Positions 36,626 to 45,096 of a stretch of DNA of 64,000 bases are shown here, piece after piece (position 1 is the first letter of the stretch; each line of letters begins with the position of its first letter). The notes below the pieces were generated by a model that was not told where the DNA came from, ran no database searches, and was given only the letters and a program-made list of their open reading frames with translations. The stretch comes from Bordetella genomosp. 9 (lineage in GTDB: Bacteria > Pseudomonadota > Gammaproteobacteria > Burkholderiales > Burkholderiaceae_B): positions 62,001 through 126,000 of the forward strand of contig NZ_NEVJ01000003.1 of the NCBI RefSeq assembly GCF_002261425.1, read 5' to 3'. The translations under genes were made by a program, and so were the position numbers.

Positions 36626-38308
36626 ATGCAGATGCGCAATTTCTTTTCCAACATGACAATACGCGCGAGCCTGCTCTTGGTGTTGGTGTTCTTCTCGCTG
36701 ATGCTGGTGCTGGGCGCGGCGCTGGGGGTGCTGTCGCTGAAGGTGGGCGACGCCACGATGCGCGACATGCGGCGCAGCCAGACCATAGGCATCGTCTTGC
36801 AGGACATGGTGGGGGACTACAAGACCGCCATGATCGGGCTGGGGCGCGCCGCCGCGCTGCACCTGAACGAGGTCATCAAGCAGATCGGCCAGCCCAGCAT
36901 CCCACAGCCGGGCTTGAGCGCTTCCGCCAAGCCCGTTCTGGACTTCGCCCGCATTTCTTATGAAAAGGCGCAGGCGGACTTCAAGCGCTACCAGGCCTTA
37001 CCCAAGCCGCCCGGCCTGGAAAGCGAGTTCAAGGCGATCGACGACGCGTTCTCCGCCCTGATGGCACAAGGCCTGAAGGTCATGTTCGACGACCTGAGCA
37101 AGGGCGACCTGCCGGCTTACCAGAACCACGCGCAGATGGTCGCCGACGTCATGGAAGACCGCCTGAACCTGGCGATCAGCCAATACATGACGTGGCGGAT
37201 GAGCACCAACGAGCAATCCTTCGACGAGGCCGAGCAGCGCTACAACTTCGTGCTGATCGCCGTCGCGGCCGGCGGGGTCATCGCCCTGCTGCTGGTGCTG
37301 GCGACCTATATGTTCCTGCGCAAGCGGGTGGTCCGGCCCCTGGCCGACGCGGTCCAGCATTTCGACCGCATCGCCGCGGGCGACCTGACGCAGGGGGTGA
37401 CCGTCGACTCCACCAATGAAATCGGCGCCCTGTACGGCGCGATGAAACGCATGCAGGAAAGCCTGACACGCACGGTATCGGCGGTACGCCGCGGCGTGGA
37501 CGAGATCAACGTGGGCTCGCGTGAAATTTCCGCGGGCAACACCGACCTGTCCAGCCGCACCGAGCAGCAGGCGGCGTCGCTGGAAGAGACGGCGGCGTCG
37601 ATGGAAGAGCTGGCCTCGACGGTCAAGCAGAATGCCGAGAACGCACGCCAGGCCAACCAGCTGGCGGCCAGCGCATCGGACGTCGCCGAGCGCGGCGGTT
37701 CGGCGGTGGCGGAAGTCGTGAGCACGATGCAGGAGATCTCGGGCAGCTCGCGCAAGATTTCGGAAATCGTCAGCGTGATCGACGGCATCGCGTTCCAGAC
37801 CAACATCCTGGCGCTGAACGCGGCGGTGGAAGCGGCGCGGGCGGGCGAGCAGGGCAAGGGATTCGCGGTGGTGGCGGGCGAAGTGCGCTCGCTGGCGCAG
37901 CGCAGCGCGCAGGCGGCCAAGGAAATCAAGTCGCTGATCGAGGATTCGGTGACCAAGGTGGGCGCGGGTTCGCAACAGGTCGAACGCGCGGGCGCGACCA
38001 TGCAGGAGATCGTGGCCTCGGTGAAGCGGGTGACCGACATCATGGGCGAGATCTCGGCGGCGTCGGAAGAACAATCCAGCGGCATCGACCAGGTCAATCG
38101 GGCGGTGTCGCAGATGGACGAAGTCACGCAGCAGAACGCGGCGCTGGTGGAAGAAGCGGCCGCCGCGGCCGGATCGCTGCAGGAACAGGCCCAGCGTTTG
38201 GCCGAGGCGGTGGCGGTGTTCAAGCTCAGCCAGGGCCAGGTGATCGATGTGGCGGCGCGCGCCATCGCGTCGCCAGCGGCGCCGCGGCTCGCGGCCGAAC
38301 CGGCATAG
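36626..38308 (+). CDS. Methyl-accepting chemotaxis protein 1 (Tsr/Tar-like)
   Basis: 560 residues. TM1 covers about 14-36, the periplasmic sensor about 37-206, and TM2 about 208-231. A HAMP domain (VVRPLADAVQHFDRIAAGDLT) and the cytoplasmic signalling hairpin follow. The hairpin tip has SVIDGIAFQTNILALNAAVEAARAGE and the CheW/CheA contact region. The C terminus does not end in an NWETF-like CheR tether. Bases 37451-38212 are almost identical to the same part of the receptor at 60840, while the sensor domains differ. The ligand is unknown. Confidence 0.95.
   Translation: MQMRNFFSNMTIRASLLLVLVFFSLMLVLGAALGVLSLKVGDATMRDMRRSQTIGIVLQDMVGDYKTAMIGLGRAAALHLNEVIKQIGQPSIPQPGLSASAKPVLDFARISYEKAQADFKRYQALPKPPGLESEFKAIDDAFSALMAQGLKVMFDDLSKGDLPAYQNHAQMVADVMEDRLNLAISQYMTWRMSTNEQSFDEAEQRYNFVLIAVAAGGVIALLLVLATYMFLRKRVVRPLADAVQHFDRIAAGDLTQGVTVDSTNEIGALYGAMKRMQESLTRTVSAVRRGVDEINVGSREISAGNTDLSSRTEQQAASLEETAASMEELASTVKQNAENARQANQLAASASDVAERGGSAVAEVVSTMQEISGSSRKISEIVSVIDGIAFQTNILALNAAVEAARAGEQGKGFAVVAGEVRSLAQRSAQAAKEIKSLIEDSVTKVGAGSQQVERAGATMQEIVASVKRVTDIMGEISAASEEQSSGIDQVNRAVSQMDEVTQQNAALVEEAAAAAGSLQEQAQRLAEAVAVFKLSQGQVIDVAARAIASPAAPRLAAEPA
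37451..38212 (+). repeat. 762-base segment shared with the second chemoreceptor
   Basis: This stretch encodes the cytoplasmic signalling domain. It is nearly identical, without gaps, to 61605-62366. The proteins differ at one residue here (Ser in EVVSTMQ against Asn). Most DNA differences are silent. Confidence 0.92.
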
Positions 38309-38323
38309 GGCCCAGAGGACCAC

Positions 38324-39178
38324 GTGGCGACAGCGACTGCAACTGCGGCATCCAGCCAGGTCGAGCGGCAATTCGAGTTCCGCGAGGCGGATTTTTCTCG
38401 CGTGCGCCGCATGATCCATGAGCGTGCCGGCATCTCGCTGGGGACGCACAAGCGCGAAATGGTGTACAGCCGGCTGGCGCGGCGGCTGCGCAGCCTGGGC
38501 GGGGCGGATTTCGCCAGTTACCTGGACCGGCTGGAATCGGCGCCCGCCGATCCGGAGTGGGAAGAGTTCGTCAACGCGCTCACCACCAACCTGACCGCCT
38601 TCTTTCGCGAATCGCATCATTTCCCCATCCTGGCGAAGTTCGCGCAGGAGCGGCCGCAGCCCGTGTCGATCTGGTGCTGCGCGGCGTCGACGGGCGAAGA
38701 GCCTTATTCCATCGCCATTACCCTGATGGAAGCGCTGGGCGCGCGCGCCTCGTCGGCCAGCGTGCTGGCGACCGACATCGACACGAACGTGCTGCAGCGC
38801 GCCCGCGGCGCCGTTTATCCCTTCGAGCGCGTGGCCAAGATCGAGGAAGCGCGTCTCAAGCGCTTCTTCCTGAAAGGCAGGGGACCGGCGGCAGGGCAGG
38901 TGCGCGTGCGGCCGGAAGTGGCCGGCATGGTGCGTTTCGATACCTTGAACCTGCTGGCGCCGGACTGGCCCATCCAGGAAAAGTTCGACGCCATCTTCTG
39001 CCGTAACGTGATGATCTATTTCGACAAGCCGACGCAGGCGCGCATATTGGAGCGCTTCGCACCGCTGTTGAAGCCTGGCGGCCTGTTGTTCGCGGGCCAT
39101 TCCGAAAACTTCAGCTATATCAGCCGGGATTTCCGCTTGCGCGGACAGACGGTATACGAATGTTTGGGCAGGCCGTAA
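38324..39178 (+). CDS. cheR: Chemoreceptor methyltransferase CheR
   Basis: 284 residues, starting at GTG with AGAGGA 5 bases upstream. The N-terminal helical domain (FSRVRRMIHERAGISLGTHKREMVYSRLARRL) recognises the receptor. The SAM-binding domain has IWCCAASTGEEPYSIAITL, the DIDTN acidic loop and IFCRNVMIYFDKPTQ. It methylates Glu residues of the receptors for adaptation. The neighbours are a receptor gene 15 bases upstream and cheB 24 bases downstream; cheD, often found here in relatives, is absent. Confidence 0.97.
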   Translation: MATATATAASSQVERQFEFREADFSRVRRMIHERAGISLGTHKREMVYSRLARRLRSLGGADFASYLDRLESAPADPEWEEFVNALTTNLTAFFRESHHFPILAKFAQERPQPVSIWCCAASTGEEPYSIAITLMEALGARASSASVLATDIDTNVLQRARGAVYPFERVAKIEEARLKRFFLKGRGPAAGQVRVRPEVAGMVRFDTLNLLAPDWPIQEKFDAIFCRNVMIYFDKPTQARILERFAPLLKPGGLLFAGHSENFSYISRDFRLRGQTVYECLGRP

Positions 39179-39202
39179 GGACTGTCCATCGGCGAAAACG
39201 AC

Positions 39203-40258
39203 ATGCAGAAAAAAATAAGCGTTTTGTGCGTCGACGATTCAGCGCTGGTGCGCGGCCTGATGACGGAGATCATCAATAGCCAGCCGGACATGGAGGTCGT
39301 GGCGACGGCGCCCGATCCGCTGGTGGCCCGCGACCTCATCAAGAAGCACAACCCCGACGTGCTGACGCTGGACGTCGAAATGCCGCGCATGGACGGGCTG
39401 GATTTCCTGGAAAAGCTGATGCGCCTGCGGCCGATGCCGGTGCTGATGGTGTCCTCGCTGACGGAGCGCGGCTCGGAAATCACGCTGCGGGCGCTGGAGC
39501 TGGGCGCGGTGGACTTCGTCACCAAGCCCAAGCTGGGGATACGCGACGGCCTGCTCGAATACACCGAGGTCATCGCCGAGAAGCTGCGCGCGGCGGCTCG
39601 TGCCCGCCCCAAGGCCTTGCAGGCGGCGCCCGAGGCCCCCAAGCAGGTGCTGCGCTCGCCGCTGTCCAGCTCCGAAAAGCTGGTGATCATCGGCGCCTCC
39701 ACCGGCGGCACCGAAGCCATCCGCCACGTCCTGCAGCCCTTGCCGCCGGACAGCCCGGCCATCCTGATCACGCAGCACATGCCGGCGGGTTTCACGCGCT
39801 CGTTCGCGCAGCGCCTGGACTCCCTGTGCAGCCTGACGGTGCGCGAAGCCACGCATGGCGAACGGGTGCTGCCCGGGCACGTGTACCTGGCGCCGGGCGG
39901 CGACTGCCATATGCGTCTGGGCCGCAGCGGCGCGAACTACATCGTCGAGCTGGATCCTTCCGAGCCGGTCAACCGCCATCGGCCTTCGGTGGACGTGTTG
40001 TTCCATTCGGTGGCGGTATCGGCTGGCCGCAACGCCGTGGGCGTCATCCTGACCGGCATGGGCAAGGACGGCGCGGCGGGCATGCTGGAAATGAAGCGCG
40101 CGGGGGCACGCACCCTGGCGCAGGACGAAGCGAGCTGCGTGGTGTTCGGGATGCCGCGCGAGGCGATCGCGCTGGGCGCCGCCGACGAAATCGTGCCGCT
40201 GGGCGCAATGAGCGAACGCATCCTGGCCAACGCCGGGGACCGTGGACACCGCGTATGA
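39203..40258 (+). CDS. cheB: Chemotaxis methylesterase/deamidase CheB
   Basis: 351 residues. The receiver domain (about 1-125) has VDDSALVRG and the phospho-Asp in [13 protein letters not shown] linker leads to the esterase domain with the catalytic Ser in [12 protein letters not shown], His in TQHMPAGFT and Asp in [12 protein letters not shown]. CheA-phosphorylated CheB removes methyl groups from the receptors. With no cheD here, CheB is the only visible receptor deamidase. Confidence 0.97.
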   Translation: MQKKISVLCVDDSALVRGLMTEIINSQPDMEVVATAPDPLVARDLIKKHNPDVLTLDVEMPRMDGLDFLEKLMRLRPMPVLMVSSLTERGSEITLRALELGAVDFVTKPKLGIRDGLLEYTEVIAEKLRAAARARPKALQAAPEAPKQVLRSPLSSSEKLVIIGASTGGTEAIRHVLQPLPPDSPAILITQHMPAGFTRSFAQRLDSLCSLTVREATHGERVLPGHVYLAPGGDCHMRLGRSGANYIVELDPSEPVNRHRPSVDVLFHSVAVSAGRNAVGVILTGMGKDGAAGMLEMKRAGARTLAQDEASCVVFGMPREAIALGAADEIVPLGAMSERILANAGDRGHRV

Positions 40259-40309
40259 TGCCGGGCGGTCAACGTCCCGGCGTGGAATGAATTTTTTGGA
40301 GTCGATGAA

Positions 40310-40699
40310 ATGGTTGACAAGAATTTGAAGATTTTGGTGGTTGACGATTTCCCGACCATGCGTCGCATCGTCCGCAACCTGCTCAAGGAATTGGGATTCG
40401 AGAACGTCGACGAAGCCGAGGACGGCCAGATGGCCCTGGACAAGCTGCGTACCGGCGGCTTCCAGTTCGTGGTGTCGGACTGGAACATGCCAAATTTGGA
40501 TGGACTGTCCATGCTGCAGCAGATTCGCGCGGACGCCAATCTGTCCAAGCTGCCCGTGCTGATGGTGACGGCCGAAGCCAAGAAGGAAAACATCGTCGCG
40601 GCCGCGCAGGCCGGCGCGAACGGCTACGTGGTCAAGCCCTTCACCGCTGCCACGCTGGAAGAGAAGCTGACCAAGATTTTCGAGAAACTCGGCGGCTGA
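40310..40699 (+). CDS. cheY: Chemotaxis response regulator CheY
   Basis: 129 residues. All key positions match E. coli CheY numbering: Asp12, Asp13, phospho-acceptor Asp57 (SDWNMP), Thr87, Tyr106 and Lys109 (NGYVVKPF). Phospho-CheY binds FliM and switches rotation. It is followed 8 bases later by cheZ, its phosphatase. The 51-base gap after cheB has a GGAG ribosome site just before the ATG. Confidence 0.98.
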   Translation: MVDKNLKILVVDDFPTMRRIVRNLLKELGFENVDEAEDGQMALDKLRTGGFQFVVSDWNMPNLDGLSMLQQIRADANLSKLPVLMVTAEAKKENIVAAAQAGANGYVVKPFTAATLEEKLTKIFEKLGG

Positions 40700-40707
40700 G
40701 GGATGCC

Positions 40708-41334
40708 ATGGAGACCACGCAACCGAACAGCGATCCCGGCGAACTGATCCATCGCATCGCCTCCCTGACGCGCATGCTGCGCGACAGCATGAAGGAGCTG
40801 GGGCTGGACCAGGCGATCAAGGATGCGGCCGAAGCCATCCCGGACGCCCGAGACCGCCTGCGCTATGTGGCGCAGATGACGGAACAGGCGGCGCACCGGG
40901 TGCTGAACGCCATCGACCAGACCCAGCCCATCCAGGACGGCATGGCCAAGAGCGCCCAGGCGCTGGACGCGCGCTGGAACGAGTGGTTCGACAAGCCCGT
41001 GGAGCTGGCGGATGCCCGCGAACTGGTCAAGGACACCCGCGCTTTCCTGCAGGATGTGCCCAAGCAGACGCAGGCGACGTCGTCCAAGCTGCTGGAAATC
41101 ATGATGGCGCAGGATTTCCAGGATCTGACCGGCCAGGTCATCATGAAGATGATGGACGTGGTGGGGGCGATCGAGAAGGAACTGCTGCAGGTGCTGATCG
41201 ACAGCGTCCCGACCGAACGCCGCGACGAGGCGAACTCGCTGCTGAACGGCCCGCAGGTGAATCCCACCGGCAAGGCCGACGTGGTCACCAGCCAGGACCA
41301 GGTCGACGACCTGCTCGCCAGCCTGGGCTTTTAG
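40708..41334 (+). CDS. cheZ: CheY phosphatase CheZ
   Basis: 208 residues, a long helical protein. The catalytic segment [15 protein letters not shown] holds the Asp and Gln that attack the CheY acyl phosphate. The C-terminal peptide [14 protein letters not shown] matches the CheY-binding tail of E. coli CheZ. It is the last gene of the chemotaxis operon; three tandem stem-loop repeats begin one base after its stop. Confidence 0.97.
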   Translation: METTQPNSDPGELIHRIASLTRMLRDSMKELGLDQAIKDAAEAIPDARDRLRYVAQMTEQAAHRVLNAIDQTQPIQDGMAKSAQALDARWNEWFDKPVELADARELVKDTRAFLQDVPKQTQATSSKLLEIMMAQDFQDLTGQVIMKMMDVVGAIEKELLQVLIDSVPTERRDEANSLLNGPQVNPTGKADVVTSQDQVDDLLASLGF

Positions 41335-41335
41335 G

Positions 41336-41549
41336 CCCACCCCCGAAGCGCTGCGCGCTTCCCCTCAAGGGGGCGACGCCAATGGACCGGGAGGGAAGAC
41401 CCACCCCCGAAGCGCTGCGCGCTTCCCCCTCAAGGGGGCGACGCCAACGGACCGGGAGGGAAGACCCACCCCCGAAGCGCTGCGCGCTTCCCCCTCAAGG
41501 GGGCGCGCCTGCGGACCGGCGGAGCCGGATCCGCGGCGCCCGGGTCGAG
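41336..41549 (+). repeat. Three tandem copies of the intergenic stem-loop repeat behind cheZ
   Basis: Units start at 41336 (64 bases), 41400 (65 bases) and 41465 (about 85 bases). Each begins CCCACCCCCGAAGCGC and carries the hairpins GAAGCG-CTGCG-CGCTTC and CCCC(C)-TCAA-GGGGG. Units 1 and 2 end in a GGACCGGGAGGGAAGA tail; unit 3 keeps the longer tail with CCGGATCCGCGGCG that is also found in the folD copy at 8323-8415. The orientation relative to the upstream gene is the same at both loci. Confidence 0.9.
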
Positions 41550-41814
41550 TGGCACCGTTGTGCGGGGACGAGTGTCTCTGGGGCGTAACGGGGGGAGCCA
41601 TCCACCGAAAGTCGTACCTTCCTGCGGGTGCGCCCGTCGGGTGTTAGGGCTGGATGGTATCCCTATGGTCAAAAAGCGCCGCTTTCCCCGGCTTGATCGC
41701 GGATTCGCTTTTCGCCGCTTTTCCTAAAATTTCGTTGCCACGGCCTGTTTATCCGAAAGGAGGCTCTCGAGAGAGCGCCAGCAGGCCTGGCCGACGTCCG
41801 GAACAGCGCGCAGT
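41550..41814 (+). promoter_or_regulatory. flhB upstream region
   Basis: These 265 bases hold no gene that I can support. The last third is less GC-rich (TTTTCGCCGCTTTTCCTAAAATTTCG, in pieces around 41709-41734) and should contain the flhBAF promoter. A 7-base inverted repeat AAAAGCG / CGCTTTT (41672-41678 and 41706-41712) and an AAAGGAG at 41757 are visible. No sigma-28 site is convincing, as expected for a class II operon driven by FlhDC. Confidence 0.4.
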
Positions 41815-42978
41815 ATGGCCGAAGATAGCGATCTCGAAAAAACCGAAGCCGCCTCACCCCGGCGCCTGGAAAAGGCGCGCGAGGACGGGCAGGTACCCCG
41901 CTCGCGGGAGCTCAGCACTTTTCTGGTGCTGGCCACCGGCGTGGCGATCCTGTGGGGCGGCGGCGCTTACATCTACGGTGCGCTGAACGGCATCATGCGC
42001 CACGCGCTGGGTTTCGATCCCAACCTTGGCCGCGACACCAACGTCATGATCGCCAGCGCGGTCTCCAACGGCTGGCAAGCCTTGCTGCTGCTGATGCCCA
42101 TCCTGGTCCTGCTGGCCATCGCCGGCATCGCCGCCGGCGTGGCGCTGGGCGGCCTGGTCTGGTCCGGCAAGCCACTGGAATTCAATTTCGGCAAGCTCAA
42201 TCCCCTGTCCGGCCTGGGCCGCATGTTTTCCTGGCAGACGGCTGTGGAGCTGATCAAGGCCGTTTTCAAGGCGCTGCTGGTGGGCGGCGTGGGCGCCGCC
42301 GCGATCTGGAACTACCACGACGACCTGATCGGCCTGATGCACGCCGCGCCGGCGGCGGCCCTGGCCCGCATGCTGAACATCGTCGGCATGTGCTGCGCCC
42401 TGGTGGTGGGGGCGCTGTTGCTGATCGCCCTGATGGACGTGCCCTGGCAGATCTTCAGCCATGCCAAGAAACTGCGCATGAGCAAGGAAGACCTGAAACA
42501 GGAATTCAAGGAAAGCGAAGGCGACCCCATGATCAAGGCGCGCATGCGGCAGCTGCAGCGCCAGGCGGCGCGCCGCCGCATGATGGCCGAAGTGCCCAAG
42601 GCCGACGTGGTCGTCACCAACCCGACGCACTACGCCGTCGCCCTGCGCTACAGCGACGGCGACATGGCCGCGCCGCGCGTGGTGGCCAAGGGCATGGGCG
42701 AGATCGCCGCCCGCATCCGCGAATTGGCGCAGGAGAACCGCGTGCCGATGCTGGAGGCGCCGCCGCTGGCGCGCGCCCTGTATCGCCACGTCGAACTGGG
42801 CCAGGAAATTCCCGCCACCCTGTACACCGCCGTCGCCGAGGTGCTCGCCTGGGTATTCCAGCTGCGCTCCTGGCGTCCGGGCTGGGCGGCGCCGGTGGCG
42901 CCGACGAATCTGCCGGTGCCTGACGGGATGGACCCGCAGGCCGGGCTGGCGGCCGCGCCGGCCGCTGAAGGAGTTTAA
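41815..42978 (+). CDS. flhB: Flagellar export switch protein FlhB
   Basis: 387 residues. Four membrane segments lie in the first ~215 residues, followed by the cytoplasmic domain with the self-cleavage site NPTHYAVAL; cleavage between Asn and Pro switches export from hook to filament substrates. The C-terminal ~30 residues are Pro/Ala-rich and specific to this protein. It starts the flhB-flhA-flhF operon, with flhA 3 bases behind. Confidence 0.97.
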   Translation: MAEDSDLEKTEAASPRRLEKAREDGQVPRSRELSTFLVLATGVAILWGGGAYIYGALNGIMRHALGFDPNLGRDTNVMIASAVSNGWQALLLLMPILVLLAIAGIAAGVALGGLVWSGKPLEFNFGKLNPLSGLGRMFSWQTAVELIKAVFKALLVGGVGAAAIWNYHDDLIGLMHAAPAAALARMLNIVGMCCALVVGALLLIALMDVPWQIFSHAKKLRMSKEDLKQEFKESEGDPMIKARMRQLQRQAARRRMMAEVPKADVVVTNPTHYAVALRYSDGDMAAPRVVAKGMGEIAARIRELAQENRVPMLEAPPLARALYRHVELGQEIPATLYTAVAEVLAWVFQLRSWRPGWAAPVAPTNLPVPDGMDPQAGLAAAPAAEGV

Positions 42979-42981
42979 GGA

Positions 42982-45096
42982 ATGGCCGCGTTGATCGCGA
43001 TGTTCAAGAACAACGGTGGCGCGCAGGCACGACTGCTTGCCGGCCCGCTGCTGATCGTGATGGTCCTGGGGATGATGATCCTGCCGTTGCCGGCATTCAT
43101 CCTCGACCTGCTGTTCACCTTCAACATCTCGCTGTCGATCATGATCCTGCTGGTCGCCATGTTCACGCGCAAGCCGCTGGACTTCGCGGCCTTCCCGTCG
43201 GTGCTGCTGTTCGCCACGCTGTTGCGGCTGTCGCTGAACGTGGCGTCGACGCGTGTCGTGCTGCTGAACGGCCATACCGGGCCCGACGCCGCCGGCAAGG
43301 TGATCGAGGCGTTCGGCCACTTCCTGGTGGGCGGCAATTTCGCCATCGGCATCATCCTGTTCGCGATCCTGACGATCATCAACTTCATCGTCATCACCAA
43401 GGGCGCCGGCCGGATCGCCGAAGTCGGCGCGCGGTTCACCCTGGACGCAATGCCCGGCAAGCAGATGGCCATCGACGCGGACTTGAACGCCGGCCTGATC
43501 CGCGAGGATGAAGCACGCAAGCGGCGCAGCGAAGTCGCGCAGGAAGCCGACTTCTACGGGTCCATGGACGGCGCCAGCAAGTTCGTGCGCGGGGACGCGG
43601 TCGCCGGCCTGCTGATCATGGCGATCAACATCATCGGCGGCCTGATCGTGGGCGTGGCGCAACACGGCCTGTCCATCGGCGACTCGGCACGGGTTTACAC
43701 GCTGTTGACCATCGGCGACGGCCTGGTGGCGCAGATCCCGGCGCTCATCATTTCCACGGCCGCCGGCGCGGTCGTTTCGCGAGTGTCGAGCGAGCAGGAC
43801 ATCGGCCAGCAGATCATCGGCCAGCTGTTTTCCAATCCCGCCGTGCTGTTCCTGACGGCGGGCATCATCGGCGTCATGGGCCTGATCCCCAACATGCCGC
43901 ATGTGGCCTTCCTGGCGCTGGCCGCGGTGTTCGCCACGGGCGGCTACCTGCTGCAGAAGAAGCAGGCGCGCGAAGCGGCCGAGAAAACGCGCGCGCCTTC
44001 ACCGGCGCAGGAGCAGGCCAAGATCGCCGCCGCGGAGGCCAGTTGGGAAGACGTGTCCATGGTCGACCAGCTGGGCCTGGAAGTAGGCTACCGCCTGATT
44101 CCCCTGGTCGATCACTCGCAGAATGGCGAGCTGCTGCACCGCGTGCGCAGCCTGCGCAAGAAATTCGCGCAGGACGTGGGCTTCCTGCCGCCGGTCGTCC
44201 ACATCCGCGACAACCTGGAACTCAAGCCCAACGATTACGTCATCCTGCTGTCCGGTGTCGAGGTCGGCCGCGGCGTGGCCATGCCTGGCCAGTGGCTGGC
44301 CATCGATCCGGGCGGCGTGACGATCAAGCTGAAGGGCACGCCGACCACCGATCCAGCCTTCGGACTGCCGGCGGTGTGGATCGATGCCTCGCTGCGCGAC
44401 CAGGCCCAGGTGGCGGGCTACACGGTGGTGGATGCCAGCACCGTGGTCGCCACGCACCTGAACCACCTGATGCACCGCCACGGTTCCCAGCTGCTGGGCC
44501 GCCAGGAAGTGCAGCAGCTGCTGGACCGCATCGCCCGCGAAGCGCCGAAGCTGGTCGAGGACCTGGTGCCGAAGACGATTTCGCTGACCGTGCTGCAGAA
44601 GGTGCTGCAGGGCCTGTTGAGCGAAGAAGTGCCGATCCGCGATATGCGCTCCATCGTCGACACCATGTCCGAACATGCGCCGCGCCTGTCGGCCCTGAAC
44701 GCCACCACGGGCGGACAGCCCGAGGTGGGCGAGCTGATCGCGCTGGTGCGGCGTGCGCTGGGCCGCGCCATTACGCAGCAATGGTTCCCGGGCGACGGCG
44801 AGGTTCGTGTCATCGGGCTGGACGTCCGCCTGGAGCGCGTGCTGTCGCAGGCCATCGGCACCAGCGGCGTGCTGGAGCCGGGCCTGGCCGATACGCTGCT
44901 GCGCGAGGCGCGCGCCGCGGTGGGCCGCCAGGAAGCCCTGGGCAATGCCCCGGTCCTGGTGGTGTCGCCGGTCCTGCGTCCGGCGCTGTCCCGTTTCCTG
45001 CGCCACCACGTACCGCAATTGGGCGTGCTGGCCAATACCGAAATTCCAGATGAACGCATCGTGCGCGTCACGGCGCTGATCGGGGGTAACACGTGA
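42982..45096 (+). CDS. flhA: Flagellar export gate protein FlhA
   Basis: 704 residues. About eight membrane segments occupy residues 15-325, with the conserved FHIPEP-type loop segment (TKGAGRIAEVGARFTLDAMPGKQMAIDADL, in parts around residues 142-172). A cytoplasmic domain then binds chaperone-substrate complexes. FlhA is the core of the proton-driven export gate. Its stop codon lies within the GTG start of flhF. Confidence 0.98.
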   Translation: MAALIAMFKNNGGAQARLLAGPLLIVMVLGMMILPLPAFILDLLFTFNISLSIMILLVAMFTRKPLDFAAFPSVLLFATLLRLSLNVASTRVVLLNGHTGPDAAGKVIEAFGHFLVGGNFAIGIILFAILTIINFIVITKGAGRIAEVGARFTLDAMPGKQMAIDADLNAGLIREDEARKRRSEVAQEADFYGSMDGASKFVRGDAVAGLLIMAINIIGGLIVGVAQHGLSIGDSARVYTLLTIGDGLVAQIPALIISTAAGAVVSRVSSEQDIGQQIIGQLFSNPAVLFLTAGIIGVMGLIPNMPHVAFLALAAVFATGGYLLQKKQAREAAEKTRAPSPAQEQAKIAAAEASWEDVSMVDQLGLEVGYRLIPLVDHSQNGELLHRVRSLRKKFAQDVGFLPPVVHIRDNLELKPNDYVILLSGVEVGRGVAMPGQWLAIDPGGVTIKLKGTPTTDPAFGLPAVWIDASLRDQAQVAGYTVVDASTVVATHLNHLMHRHGSQLLGRQEVQQLLDRIAREAPKLVEDLVPKTISLTVLQKVLQGLLSEEVPIRDMRSIVDTMSEHAPRLSALNATTGGQPEVGELIALVRRALGRAITQQWFPGDGEVRVIGLDVRLERVLSQAIGTSGVLEPGLADTLLREARAAVGRQEALGNAPVLVVSPVLRPALSRFLRHHVPQLGVLANTEIPDERIVRVTALIGGNT

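Noticed and set aside
33293..36862. A 1189-codon minus-strand open frame opposite cheA and cheW
   Set aside because: It is antisense to genes with full sets of conserved motifs and has biased, featureless composition.
41336..41520. The tandem units as a CRISPR array
   Set aside because: Repeat and spacer cannot be told apart; adjacent units are similar over their whole 64-65 bases, and no cas gene is nearby.
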